The position numbers were made by a program, and so were the translations under genes. A stretch of DNA of 64,000 bases from Paenibacillus sp. DMB20 (GTDB taxonomy: Bacteria; Bacillota; Bacilli; Paenibacillales; Paenibacillaceae): the NCBI RefSeq assembly GCF_000987955.1, contig NZ_LAZU01000051.1:62001-126000 (forward strand), given 5' to 3'. Positions 1 to 9,146 of this stretch are shown one piece after another. Below the pieces are notes generated by a model. That model was not told the origin of the DNA. It ran no database searches and saw nothing but the letters and a program-made list of their open reading frames with translations. Position 1 is the first letter of the stretch; the number at the start of each line of letters is the position of its first letter.

Positions 1-110
1 AGGATTCTTGCGAAACTGCCCTCAATTCATCCTCCGACGTGCTTTTTACGGCAACGGCTGAATATGCTAAGCTGCGCAAGCAGGGCAAGGATTTTTCAAT
101 TCATTCTTAA
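1..110 (+). CDS. 3' end of an unidentified protein gene (partial)
   Basis: Reading frame 3 is open from the window edge to a TAA at 108-110, giving about 35 C-terminal residues that end in GKDFSIHS. A terminator follows 27 bp later, which supports a real gene end. The tail carries no motif I recognise, so no function is proposed. The rest of the gene lies outside the window. Confidence 0.45.
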   Translation, partial: DSCETALNSSSDVLFTATAEYAKLRKQGKDFSIHS

Positions 111-136
111 TAAAACATTTTAAAAACCATCTCTTA

Positions 137-190
137 AACTGCATCCCCGTTGTTAGGCATGACTAACATTGGAGGTGCGGTTTTTTTTTT
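137..190 (+). terminator. Rho-independent terminator after the partial first gene
   Basis: An inverted repeat with the core TGTTAG-GCATGA-CTAACA, extended by imperfect pairing of the flanking GCATCC and GGTGCG, runs into ten T residues at 181-190. Confidence 0.75.
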
Positions 191-306
191 AGAGATAAGA
201 ATAGTATAAGCTTCGAAAGACACGGCTTTCCTTATATCGCAAGAAAAAACTTCCGCTAAATGCGGTCTGTCTTCTGAGCAAGTGCGTCGATAGACGTTTT
301 TTTTTT
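191..306. repeat. Dispersed intergenic repeat, copy R1
   Basis: This roughly 115 bp segment matches 41764-41873 at about 85 percent by eye, with shared blocks such as AGTATAAGCTTCGAAAGAC, AAATGCGGTCTGTCTTCTGA and CGATAGACGTTTT. It begins directly after the T tract of a terminator, and so does the second copy. It contains a short CCGC-TAAAT-GCGG hairpin and no ORF. A repeated non-coding element is the simplest reading; its function is unknown. Confidence 0.75.
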
Positions 307-737
307 ATGGCTAAATTTCATTGTAGGCTTGAAAAACGGAAGCAGAATCGGTTATCGGTCAGTTGAGGGAAACAAAAGCTTAAGTGTATATCCCAGGCTC
401 CAAATCCCAAAAATTTGGTTTATCCTCAAACTTTAAGGGAACAGCCGTCTCCTTACAAAAGACCATGTACTTTTCTTTACATGGATATACAATTCTTTAT
501 TTCCAAACCATTTTCCGCACACAAATACGTCTTATATAGAGTGCGAAAATATTGCGCAGCTCATCAAATTATGTTGCTTGCCATCCTTTGAGATCCCCCA
601 TTATCATGAATCCATGCGGAAGCAAGGGCCCGAAAATGCCGCAAACGATGCATATTTTTTATATTCAGCTATATTCCGATGTACGGATCGTGATCGCTTT
701 TTTAGAATTATTACCCGGGAAAACCTTTCTTCACTTT

Positions 738-751
738 TGAAAGCGCTAGCT
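738..751. promoter_or_regulatory. Putative CcpA cre site
   Basis: TGAAAGCGCTAGCT fits the cre consensus TGWAARCGYTWNCW at every position. It lies about 240 bp upstream of the DUF4855 gene, so catabolite control of that gene is plausible. The assignment rests on sequence match alone. Confidence 0.5.
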
Positions 752-850
752 GGGTTGATCTGCGGCATTTCATCGATTTTTTTTAGAGGTCCATATTTCG
801 GGAGGCTGATGCGCAACACGTTTTTACTCAGCTTCTACGCGACGCTTATC

Positions 851-868
851 TTTGAAAGTGCTTTCAAA
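851..868. promoter_or_regulatory. Perfect palindromic operator (LacI/CcpA-like)
   Basis: TTTGAAAGTGCTTTCAAA is a perfect 8+2+8 inverted repeat. It resembles cre but has TG in place of the central CG. It lies 113 bp downstream of the cre site at 738 and 120 bp before the DUF4855 start codon. A LacI-family regulator is the likely ligand. Confidence 0.45.
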
Positions 869-988
869 ATGGTTTGGGCCAGATTTCGTGAAAGGGGGGA
901 TCAATCAAGCGTTCACCCGAAACAGAAAATAGGTTTACAGGTTTCAGGTATTTCTGTATTCGAGAATAAAAAAAAAGGAGCTGGCTTG

Positions 989-3900
989 ATGAATTCGAAT
1001 ATAAAATGGGGATCCGTCCTGATAGCGGCAGTATTGTTGATGGCCCCGGTTTCTGCGGTCCAGGCGAAATCGCCTGTTCCGACCATGACTATCGCGCAGG
1101 AGGGAGATGCAGTGCAGCCGGAAGGGAATGATGCGGGAAAAAATCCACAGGCCGTACCGGATCAACCGACGGATGCTGGTGAACCGTCAGCGGAACAGGC
1201 GCCACAAGCAAGAGACGCAAATCAAGCGGCAGCATCTTCTGCAGTGGAGGAGACGCAATTCCGCAATCTTGCGGCAGGCCTTTCCTATGAATGGTCCGAA
1301 ACTCCGGAAGCATCGCATCCTGACGACGGGCATAAGCTTACGGATGGAAAATACGGTAATTTGGATATGAATGACCCGGCATGGGTAGGGCATCTGCGCG
1401 GAAAAACGCGCGAAGTCGTGTTCGATTTAGGCGAGGAAAAGTCGATCGGAAAGATTACGGCTCATTTTTTCCAGGATTATCCTGAGAACTCGATCCTCGT
1501 GCCGCTGACGGTATCGATGTATGTCTCCGACGATAAGGAGAATTGGGGACTGCTTTCCCATAACGCCACCCAACTGCTCTGGGGGGAAGGTCCGCCTAGA
1601 CAGGAGACCTTTGAATGGGACGGCAACCGGGACGGAATCAAAGGCGGGAATACGGATGGCAAGCTGGCTTATGCCCGTTATGTTAAGGTGACCTTTACGA
1701 TGCATCATTCGCAGTGGGAATACATTGACGAAATCGAAATCATGGGTACGGACGGCAAGGCCGACGGGGCCGTAAAGGTTCCTGCCGAGCAGCCCCATTT
1801 TTTGGAGCCGGGGGAAGCTACAGGCGGTATCCGCAATCTGAATCTGCTGTATAACGGACAGTATGAAAATGGTTTGGGTGATTGGAATAAGGAACGGATT
1901 ATTCCTAACATCAGTTATGTGAATAAAGATGGCGAGCCTACCGATTGGCTTTTTTGACGGCGTTTTTATATCTCGGGCTGGCTTCGCCTGCCGGCCGGGA
2001 TTTCGGCGTTGGGCAAACGATCCTGGAGGACTGGAAATGGTATTTGGATAAAACATTTGCAGCGACGGGGGATATGCAGCAGTTGGATGAGGCTACCAAA
2101 GAAGTCGGAGCCAAGCTGAACCAGCCTGATCACAAAGTGAAAGTTGTGTTGATGATTCCGAATCCGGGGGAACACTCCAACGATTTTGGCGACGTTGACG
2201 GTGACGGGGTATCCGAAAGCTTCAACGCCTCCGTCGTCGGCAAAGAGAAAGCGCTCGAAAACAGGGGAAAAGCGGTGCAATGGTGGCTGGATCAGGTCCG
2301 TCAAAGATGGCAGGAGGGGAATTATTCCAATCTGGAGCTTGTCGGCATGTACTGGCTGGAAGAACAAATCAGCACAAGCGATACGGGACCGGACTTGGTT
2401 AAAGCCGTAAGCGGCAAGGTCCATGACATGAACCTGAAATTTTTCTGGATTCCCCACTCTTTGGCATACAAAAGCTTTATGTGGAAAGACGTAGGGTTTG
2501 ATGCCGCGGCGCTTCAGCCTAACTACTTCTTCGGCGGAATGGATTCCGACCGCTTGGAAGATGCCGCGAACCTGGCCAAACAGTACGGGATGTCGAACGA
2601 AGTCGAGTTTGATGACCGGATGCTGACGGACGGCGCATTCCGCGAGCGTTATATCGAATACTTGAATAGCGGCGCTGCAACCGGCTTGATGCAAAAGGGC
2701 TTTAGAGCTTATTACCAAGGCAATAATGCCGTTTATAACTTAGGGGTGAGCAAGGATCCAAGTTTACGTTTAATGTATGACTGGCTGTACCAGTATTTGA
2801 ACGGAACTTACGTCATCAACAATAGTCCGGCGCCGGAGGCAGAGGTATTCATCAACGGACAAACGTTAAACGGCGATGTGGTCGTACCGAATACGGAAAC
2901 CATTCATATTACATGGAAAGTCAAAGACGATGACGGAAGCGGGTTGACGAAGGTCACGGCCTTGCTCGACGGCGAGCCTTACACTTCGGGAACGCCGATT
3001 GATCTGGCGGGAATACCGGGCAAGCATCAACTGGTCATCACCGTGGCCGCTGCCAAATCCAAGACGACGACTTACATCATCAAAGCGGCGTCAACCGCCG
3101 ATACCATGAAAACGCACGTGAAGCGATTCGCCGGACAGAATCAGTTCACGACAGCCGATGCCCCTCGTTCTCTGAACAATTATGCGGAACTGATGAAGCG
3201 TTATGAAGGAACGGATGCGGCGTTGTTTGACAAGTACCTGAAAGGGTTTAACGTTAAACTGGATCAACTGGCTGCAGACCGTATCATTTCGGATTCGGCT
3301 TATGCCGCGTTGAAAGAGGAGGTTTACAACCTTGTCGGAAATCTGGCGGAAGACAAAGAAACGACAGCATCTTCCGTTGAAGGTTCCCTTGAGCGATTGG
3401 CGCCGAAAAAACGCCGTGGACGGATTCTCGTCGACAAGATGGGCGAGCAACTATGCCAATGACAGCTGGTTCCAGGTAGATCTGGGCGAGGCTAAAGAAT
3501 TTGATGCGATCAGAATCGACTGGGAACTCGCTCGCGCGAAAACGTACAAAATCTTAGTCTCGGACGACAATCAGAACTGGACCAGCGCGATCAAAGACAA
3601 CGAAGGGATCATTGCGGCGCATGACGGAAAGGAAACGGTCCGATTCGAACCCGTCAAAGCCAGATACGTCAAATTCCAAGGCGTCGAAAGAAATACGGAT
3701 TACGGGTACTCCTTCTATGAGTTTGGCGTATACAATCTTGCAGGAGGCGGCGAGGTCACCCCAATCGACGGCGCAAGAGCCGCGGTGGATGCCGATGCGA
3801 AGAAATTGACGATCGACGGACTTGTCATGGACGGCAGCTTGTCCAACGTTCATTTGAAAGTGGTCGATTCCAAAGGGAAGGTTCGCTACGAAGGCGAAAC

Positions 3901-4039
3901 GACAAGCACGGAAACGGGAGGTTTCCAATTCGCGATCAAGCTTACCGGCAATCTAAAAGGAACCTGCGACGCCTATCTCTCTATGGAGGGAATGTCGGCA
4001 CCCGTTAAGATTTCATTCGAGTACGATAAAAAGGACTGA
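989..4039 (+). CDS. Secreted F5/8-type C domain and DUF4855 protein (frameshifted)
   Basis: This is a large exported, probably carbohydrate-binding protein of about 1015 residues once repaired. The ATG at 989 follows AAAAAAGGAG and begins a signal peptide cleaved after VQA. Domains in order are a first discoidin-like (F5/8C) domain, DUF4855 (entry motif PTDWLF, later FWIPHS and QPNYFFGG), an Ig-like segment, a helical linker, a second F5/8C domain (SSTRWASNYANDSWFQVDLG) and a C-terminal beta domain. The frame is broken twice. At T6 1950-1955 plus GG 1959-1960, removing two bases gives DWLFDAFLYLG. At A6 3406-3411, removing one base gives APKNAVDG. Corrected length is a multiple of three. DUF4855 has no established enzymatic role that I know of. 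Two cre-like operators lie upstream. Confidence 0.8.
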
Positions 4040-4174
4040 TGTTATTTCCCGCGCGAGCTCAGAATTCGATGGCATACGGCCTGATTTCTTTCCATGATTT
4101 TGTCTTTGGATGAGGGCATTCCATGAAAAATTCTGTCGCGTCATGATGCATGATAACTTATGTTTCGTAAAAAT

Positions 4175-4221
4175 AAAGCCATGGACGCAGCGTTATTTCC
4201 ACGCTGCGACCCGTGGCTTTT
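4175..4221 (+). terminator. Rho-independent terminator after the DUF4855 gene
   Basis: AAAGCC and GCAGCG arms pair with CGCTGC and GGCTTT around a TTATTTCCA loop, followed by TTTTG. The rest of 4222-4465 shows nothing beyond AT-rich sequence that may carry the sigK promoter. Confidence 0.75.
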
Positions 4222-4465
4222 GCTATTGAAGCGGTCTTGATGAACGCTGGGGATTTGCTCCCCTGACTTCTTCATTTCTGAGGCGGAAGCCGTTCAACCG
4301 AAGACATCATAAGAAGGATAAATTATTGAACAAGCAAAACCGATTTGCATATAGCTTTTATGACCGTACAGGCACGATCGGGCGAATGCCCACATACAAT
4401 GAAAGGACTGGGAACCGAGCGCGATAAAAGACCGGTTGCATCGTATTCTTCAGGAGGTGTCCCCT

Positions 4466-5165
4466 GTGCCTGGACTGTTTACCGCAATTGCTTTGTTCAT
4501 TAAAGAGTTGAGCCTTCTGGTATCGTACGTCAAAAACAACGCGTTTCCACAGCCGCTGACCGAAGAGGAGGAAGCCAAGCATCTGCTGCTGATGGCAGAG
4601 GGCGATTACAACTCCCGCAACAAGCTTATTGAACATAATCTTCGTTTGGTGGCCCATATCGTCAAAAAATTCGACAACACTGGCGAGGATCTGGAAGACC
4701 TGATATCCATAGGGACCATCGGCCTCATCAAAGCTATTGAGAGCTTCCGTCCCAATAAGGGGACAAAGTTGGCTACGTTTGCTGCCCGTTGTATAGAAAA
4801 CGAGATCCTGATGCATTTGCGTTCGTTAAAAAAAAATCCGCAAGGACGTATCTCTCCATGATCCGATCGGAACGGATAAAGAAGGCAATGAAATCACCCT
4901 GATTGACATCCTCGGCACGGAAGCCGATGATATCGTGAACACCGTACAGCTCAAGATCGAAAAGAGCAAAATTTACCGCAATTTAGATATTCTGGATGCC
5001 CGGGAAAAGGAAGTTGTCATCGGGCGGTTCGGCCTGGAAGCGGGGGGAGAGGAGAGGACCCAGCGTGAGATCGCGAAGGAACTGGGCATTTCGCGCAGTT
5101 ATGTTTCGCGGATTGAAAAGCGGGCTTTAATGAAGTTGTATCACGAATTTTACAAGAAAAAGTAA
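4466..5165 (+). CDS. sigK: RNA polymerase sigma factor sigma-K (frameshifted at A9)
   Basis: This is the late mother-cell sporulation sigma factor that directs coat and cortex genes. The GTG at 4466 sits 7 nt after AGGAGGT and begins PGLFTAIALFIKEL, the SigK pro-sequence region. Region 2 (RLVAHIVKKFDNTGEDLEDLI) is intact, and region 4 with its helix-turn-helix (QREIAKELGISRSYVSRIEK) is present. The frame breaks in a run of nine A at 4828-4836. With eight A the text reads SLKKIRKDVSLHDPIGTDK as in the family and gives 232 residues. There is no skin-type insertion. A read error is most likely; A9 slippage during transcription is an alternative. Confidence 0.93.
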
Positions 5166-5169
5166 AGTC

Positions 5170-5215
5170 AACCACGCCATGGCGCCCGAAAAAGAGCTGT
5201 CATGGCGTGGTTTTC
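5170..5215 (+). terminator. Rho-independent terminator after sigK
   Basis: ACCACGCCATG pairs with CATGGCGTGGT across a 19-base loop and is followed by TTTT. It lies 5 bp after the sigK stop codon. Confidence 0.85.
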
Positions 5216-5280
5216 TAATGGCGCTGCTTTCATTTTTCCAGCTATATCCAAAGATGCAAGTACCATATCACCCCAAGCTG

Positions 5281-5776
5281 CTATCCATTGGAGTACTTTT
5301 TTTTCCTAATGGTCATGACCTCCCCGCTCGTCATGGCAAGCAGGTCATCCGGCGTTAATTGAAACACGGCTTTGGGATGTCCGGCTGCCGCCCAGATCGT
5401 CCGGTATTGCAAGAGGTCTTCATCGATGATCGTTTTAATGGTTTCCGAGTGCCCGATGGGGGCCACCCCTCCGATGACGAACCCCGTGCGTTCCCGAACG
5501 AAATCCGCATCCGCCTTAACCAGCTTGTCGTTCAGCCTTTTGGAGAGACCTTTCTCGTCAACGCGGTTCACCCCGCTTGCGACGACCAGAAGCGGCGAAT
5601 CGGAACCGTTAAGCCGGAAAATAATCGACTTCGCGATTTGCGCGACTTCGCATCCGATGGCATCCGCCGCTTCTTGCGCCGTACGCGCTGTCCGGCAGCT
5701 CCACGACACGGTGGGCATACCCGGATTCAAACAGCAAATCCTGTACTCGCTGCGCGCTTTCTTTTAAATCAGCCAT
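5281..5776 (-). CDS. YbaK/EbsC-family aminoacyl-tRNA deacylase (frameshifted)
   Basis: This belongs to the YbaK/ProX-like family, which hydrolyses mischarged aminoacyl-tRNA such as Cys- or Ala-tRNAPro. The body shows EVAQIAKSIIFR, KADADFVRERTGFVIGG and GHSETIKTIIDEDL, all typical of the family. The ATG at 5776 follows GGAGGAAA and begins MADLKESAQRVQDLL. That frame is lost near 5681-5690 (GTACGCGC), where two bases of a GC repeat appear to be missing between LPDSA and RTAQEA. Restoring them gives 165 residues. It runs opposite to sigK and in the same direction as leuA. Confidence 0.85.
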
Positions 5777-5817
5777 TTTGCATTTCCTCCGTGGTTTGAT
5801 TGTGAAATAAATTCCTT

Positions 5818-7374
5818 TTAACCCTGTTTCAGTTCCAACGGCCCATGATGAACCGCATCCAGCAATGCGGCGTTGATGCCGTTCAAAAAAGCCAGGGCGC
5901 TTGCTTTGATAATATCCGTGTCCATGGCCCGGCCGGAGTAGGTTTTGCCTTGGTAATCGATGTGGATGTTCACCCGGCCGATCGCTTCTTTTCCTCTGGA
6001 GATGCTGTTGATTTTGTAATGCTTCAAGTGTACGTCCATGCCTGCCAAGGTTTTGATTACGCTGTAAAGGGCATCGATCGGACCGTCGCCGACCGCGCTT
6101 CCTCTCAAGGACTCGCCGTTCTTTTTCAATTCAACCGTTGCAGTCGGATGCATGTCGTTGGTCACGACCTGGAACGACCCCAGTTCGTAAAGCGGATGGC
6201 TGGTTTCAACCTGTTTCTGATGTTCGGTCACCAGATAAAACACGTCATGGTCGTATATTTCTTTTTTCAGGTCGGCCAAGGATAGGAACTTCTGGAACAG
6301 CTTCTCGAATTCTTCCGTATCGCCGCTGTCGAAGCCCATTTTTTCAACGGCATTTTTAAAGGCATGACGGCCGGAACGCGCGGTCAGGATCAACTCCATG
6401 CTCTCCGCGCCGACTTCCTCGGGCGACATGATTTCATACACGTTCTTGTCTTTAAGCAGTCCGTCCTGATGAATGCCGGAAGAATGGGCAAATGCGTTAT
6501 CCCCGGTGATCGCCTTGTTGACCTGCACATCCAGTCCCGTCAGGTGGGTGAGCAGCCTGGAGGTCCTAAGCAGTTCCGTTGTTTTGATATTCGTTCTGCA
6601 CTGATACCGGTTTTCTCTCACCTTCAGAGCCATCACGACTTCCTCCAGCGAGGTGTTTCCGGCCCTTTCGCCCAAACCGTTAATGGTGCATTCCACTTTT
6701 TTCGCGCCGTTTCGGATCGCGCTCAGCGTATTCGCCGTCGCCAATCCCAGATCGTTATGGCAGTGGACGCTAAGAATGACCTTGTCATTCAGGTTTTTCA
6801 ACCGTTCGTTGATTCTTCGGATCAAATCGCCGAATTCCTCCGGCTCCGCGTATCCGACGGTATCCGGTACGTTGATGATGGTCGCCCCGGCTTTGACGAC
6901 GGCTTCGATCGTGTTCCACAAGTATTCGAACTCCGATCTGGATGCATCTTCGGTAGAGTACTGCACATGCGGAAGCAGCGTTTTGGCGTATTTGACGGCA
7001 TCGACTCCCATCTGCATGACCGCATCCCTGGAACGGTTGAATTTCTTTTCCACATGGATGTTGGAGGTGCCCAGCACGATATGGATAAACGGATCCTGGG
7101 CGATTTTAATGCTCTCATACACGGCATCGATATCGCTTTTTACGGCCCGGGCCAAAGCGGTGATCGATACGCTGTCGCCCGTGTTGCGGGCGATCTCCTG
7201 AACGGCCTCGAAATCCCCGGTCGAAGAAGCGGGAAAGCCGGCTTCGATCATGTCTACCTGGAGCCGCTTCAACTGCTGGGCAAACTCGATTTTTTGATGT
7301 ACGTTCAATTTCGCGCCCGGAACCTGCTCTCCGTCCCGCAATGTCGTGTCAAGCATGATAATGTTGCGAAGCAT
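5818..7374 (-). CDS. leuA: 2-isopropylmalate synthase
   Basis: This enzyme makes 2-isopropylmalate from acetyl-CoA and 2-oxoisovalerate, the first committed step of leucine synthesis. The N-terminal TIM barrel begins with MLDTTLRDGEQVPGAKL, and the family motifs HCHNDLGLATANTL and NGLGERAGNTSLEEV are present. The C-terminal allosteric leucine-binding domain follows (GDGPIDALYSVIKTLAG). ATG 7374 is preferred over the upstream TTG 7380 because it sits correctly behind AGGAGGAG, giving 518 residues. A leucine T-box and a strong promoter lie upstream. The other leucine and isoleucine genes are not nearby. Confidence 0.96.
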   Translation of the reverse strand: MLRNIIMLDTTLRDGEQVPGAKLNVHQKIEFAQQLKRLQVDMIEAGFPASSTGDFEAVQEIARNTGDSVSITALARAVKSDIDAVYESIKIAQDPFIHIVLGTSNIHVEKKFNRSRDAVMQMGVDAVKYAKTLLPHVQYSTEDASRSEFEYLWNTIEAVVKAGATIINVPDTVGYAEPEEFGDLIRRINERLKNLNDKVILSVHCHNDLGLATANTLSAIRNGAKKVECTINGLGERAGNTSLEEVVMALKVRENRYQCRTNIKTTELLRTSRLLTHLTGLDVQVNKAITGDNAFAHSSGIHQDGLLKDKNVYEIMSPEEVGAESMELILTARSGRHAFKNAVEKMGFDSGDTEEFEKLFQKFLSLADLKKEIYDHDVFYLVTEHQKQVETSHPLYELGSFQVVTNDMHPTATVELKKNGESLRGSAVGDGPIDALYSVIKTLAGMDVHLKHYKINSISRGKEAIGRVNIHIDYQGKTYSGRAMDTDIIKASALAFLNGINAALLDAVHHGPLELKQG

Positions 7375-7446
7375 TTGCAACTCCTCCTTGAATTTCGGTT
7401 GATATATATCAAGCGGGGTTGATTAAACCCGGAATTTAACCAACAA

Positions 7447-7695
7447 AAAAACCCCGTCTCTATGCATAGAGACGAGGTTTAACCCGCGGTACCACTCTAA
7501 TTCATTTCAAAACATGCGAAATGATCTTTTTCGACGGCTGACACCATCTATCCTTGTAACGGCGGAACCCCGGCTTACCCTACATTGTCAGGCAGCTGCT
7601 CATAGACGAGTTCAAAGCGATCAACACTGCCGCTTCGCACCAACCAGCGGCTCTCTGAGAGGTCTTTTCACTTCTACTATTTCTAATCAACACAT
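7447..7695 (-). promoter_or_regulatory. T-box leader (leucine, CTC specifier) of leuA
   Basis: On the minus strand the conserved T-box GAGTGGTACCGCGGG lies at 7481-7497. It is followed by a terminator hairpin (CTCGTCTCTATGCATAGAGACGGG, then T7) at 7447-7480. Upstream, stem I carries a likely specifier CTC at 7610-7608 inside GAACTC. Uncharged leucine tRNA should favour the antiterminator and switch leuA on. Confidence 0.9.
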
Positions 7696-7717
7696 TTTGT
7701 TTTTGAAATTAATGGTT

Positions 7718-7746
7718 ATTATATGCAACGCTATCGAATTTGTCAA
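7718..7746 (-). promoter_or_regulatory. Sigma-A promoter of the leuA T-box transcript
   Basis: On the minus strand a perfect TTGACA (7746-7741) and TATAAT (7723-7718) are separated by 17 bp, just upstream of the T-box stem I. Confidence 0.85.
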
Positions 7747-7789
7747 ACTTTGTTTTTATGTTTTGAGCTTGCTGCCGGGCTGATTAATA

Positions 7790-8382
7790 CCAAAATTCAT
7801 GTGAAATGGAATTTATTTACTCGAATCAATTCAGTGAGTTCTTAAGTGTTTAAGCACTTGATTCTTATTAAAACTCGTTTCGTGAAGATACAACACAATT
7901 TTATAACGATCAATTTATTACTAGCAAAGTTTGGGTAACGAGAGCGAATTCGTTAAAAAAATTGTTATTCTGATGAGCAGTTGACTAATCTTGCATCGCA
8001 TTTAAAAAAATAACTGTATGTCCGAAAGAAAGCATTCGAAGCAATATTTGATGTGGAGTATTTTGGATTTAAAACGAAACAACATTTTATTGACAAATCA
8101 TCATTTGCATATCTGCTTAAGGAAAAACAAAGCTACATTGATAAGAAGGAAGCATCACGGATATTAGGTATACAAAGAGATTCTGTCTCTCAACTTGTAG
8201 GCGCAGGGTTAACTCATTTTACAAAAAAAACGATTTCTCGACTCCAAAACCCAGTAGAATCAACAAACCCAGTCTAAAATGAAGTGTAGTTCTTAAAATC
8301 AAAAGTAACACTGCTACTATGCCGTTTAACTCATATGATTTTTCTTTGTACGTCTGACGCAGCCTTGTCTTTTTCATGAAAT
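7790..8382. other. AT-rich region with a possible HTH-protein remnant
   Basis: This stretch is clearly more AT-rich than the surrounding genes. The only notable coding trace is an open frame from about 8014 to 8276 on the plus strand (GTG possible at 8053). It includes SYIDKKEASRILGIQRDSVS, which reads like a helix-turn-helix segment of a larger DNA-binding protein. No ribosome site precedes it and the C-terminus looks scrambled, so a decayed fragment is more likely than a gene. Confidence 0.35.
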
Positions 8383-8412
8383 TTGACATTGACGCACAAT
8401 GTGCATTATCAT
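8383..8412 (+). promoter_or_regulatory. Putative promoter of the tetR-nitroreductase operon
   Basis: TTGACA at 8383-8388 and TATCAT at 8407-8412 are 18 bp apart. A palindromic operator begins 6 bp downstream, the expected geometry for an autorepressed promoter. Confidence 0.55.
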
Positions 8413-8417
8413 ATCTT

Positions 8418-8440
8418 AAAGTAAACTAATGGTTTACTTT
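8418..8440. promoter_or_regulatory. Palindromic TetR operator
   Basis: AAAGTAAAC and GTTTACTTT form a perfect 9+5+9 inverted repeat between the promoter and the tetR gene. Autoregulation by the adjacent TetR protein is inferred from position. Confidence 0.7.
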
Positions 8441-8468
8441 CAACACTGTAAGTATACAAAAAAAAGAG

Positions 8469-9146
8469 GTGGTTGCTATCGGAACGAAGGATCGGAAGGC
8501 TAAAGAAAAAGAAAGGCGAAGAAACGACATTATCGACGCTGCCGAGAAAGTGTTCTTCAGCAAGGGATACGATTCGGCGACAATGGATGATGTGGCCAAA
8601 GAGGCCGAGTTCAGTAAAAGAACGGTTTACGTTTATTTCAACAGCAAGGAACAAATTTACTTCGAGATTATGCTGAGAGGGTACAGGCTGTTGACTGATA
8701 TGCTGGCGGCAACTTCTCAGGCACGATACAATTCGGCAATAGATCGTATTCAGCAAATAGGTAACACTCTTTTGGACTTCAGTACAAAATATCCAAAATA
8801 TTTTGAAGCGATTATGGAGTATGAGAACGGCGAGTTAGATTTTGACAAAGGGATAACCGATCAGTCAAGAGAAGATTGCTACAAACAAGGAGAAAAAGTG
8901 ATGCGTTACTTAATTGATGCTTTAAACGAAGGAATTGAACAAGGTGTTATTCGCAGCAGTATTAATACCGTAAGCACAGCCCTTGTTCTATGGGCATGCG
9001 TCATCGGCGTTTTTAAAACGGTGAAAAAAAAGAATAAGTATATCGAGCATTATCATCACAGAAGTCCTGACCAATTTATAGCTGAAGCCTTCGATTTGTT
9101 AACTCGTTCCATTCGATCAATTCGATCGGAGGATATTGAAAAATGA
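8469..9146 (+). CDS. TetR/AcrR-family transcriptional regulator
   Basis: This 225-residue repressor has the N-terminal TetR helix-turn-helix (IIDAAEKVFFSKGYDSATMDDVAKEA, then FSKRTVYVYFNSKEQI) and an all-helical ligand domain. The start is uncertain. GTG 8469 is the only standard start in frame before the HTH, but it overlaps the apparent ribosome site AGAGGTGG. The out-of-frame TTG at 8473 gives nothing sensible. An unusual ATC start at 8478 would fit the spacing. It overlaps the next gene by 4 bp (ATGA), so both are one operon. The ligand is unknown. Confidence 0.88.
   Translation: MVAIGTKDRKAKEKERRRNDIIDAAEKVFFSKGYDSATMDDVAKEAEFSKRTVYVYFNSKEQIYFEIMLRGYRLLTDMLAATSQARYNSAIDRIQQIGNTLLDFSTKYPKYFEAIMEYENGELDFDKGITDQSREDCYKQGEKVMRYLIDALNEGIEQGVIRSSINTVSTALVLWACVIGVFKTVKKKNKYIEHYHHRSPDQFIAEAFDLLTRSIRSIRSEDIEK

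Larger units (their letters stand above)
307..988. other. Long untranslated region upstream of the DUF4855 gene
   Basis: The DUF4855 frame stays open upstream from 578, but that stretch (FFRIITRENLSSLLKALAG and onward) looks non-coding, has no ribosome site, and would place residues in front of a clean signal peptide. I see only the two cre-like operators listed separately and AT-rich sequence that may hold promoters. Confidence 0.5.

Noticed and set aside
191..306. CRISPR or tRNA-like element at the R1 and R2 repeats
   Set aside because: There are single copies with no spacer array, and no cloverleaf can be drawn.
578..988. N-terminal extension of the DUF4855 protein from 578
   Set aside because: It would bury a clean signal peptide, lacks a ribosome site and has non-coding composition; ATG 989 behind AAAAAAGGAG is better.
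4466..5165. sigK interruption by a skin-type element
   Set aside because: The two halves are adjacent and differ only by one A in a homopolymer; no inserted DNA or recombinase gene is present.
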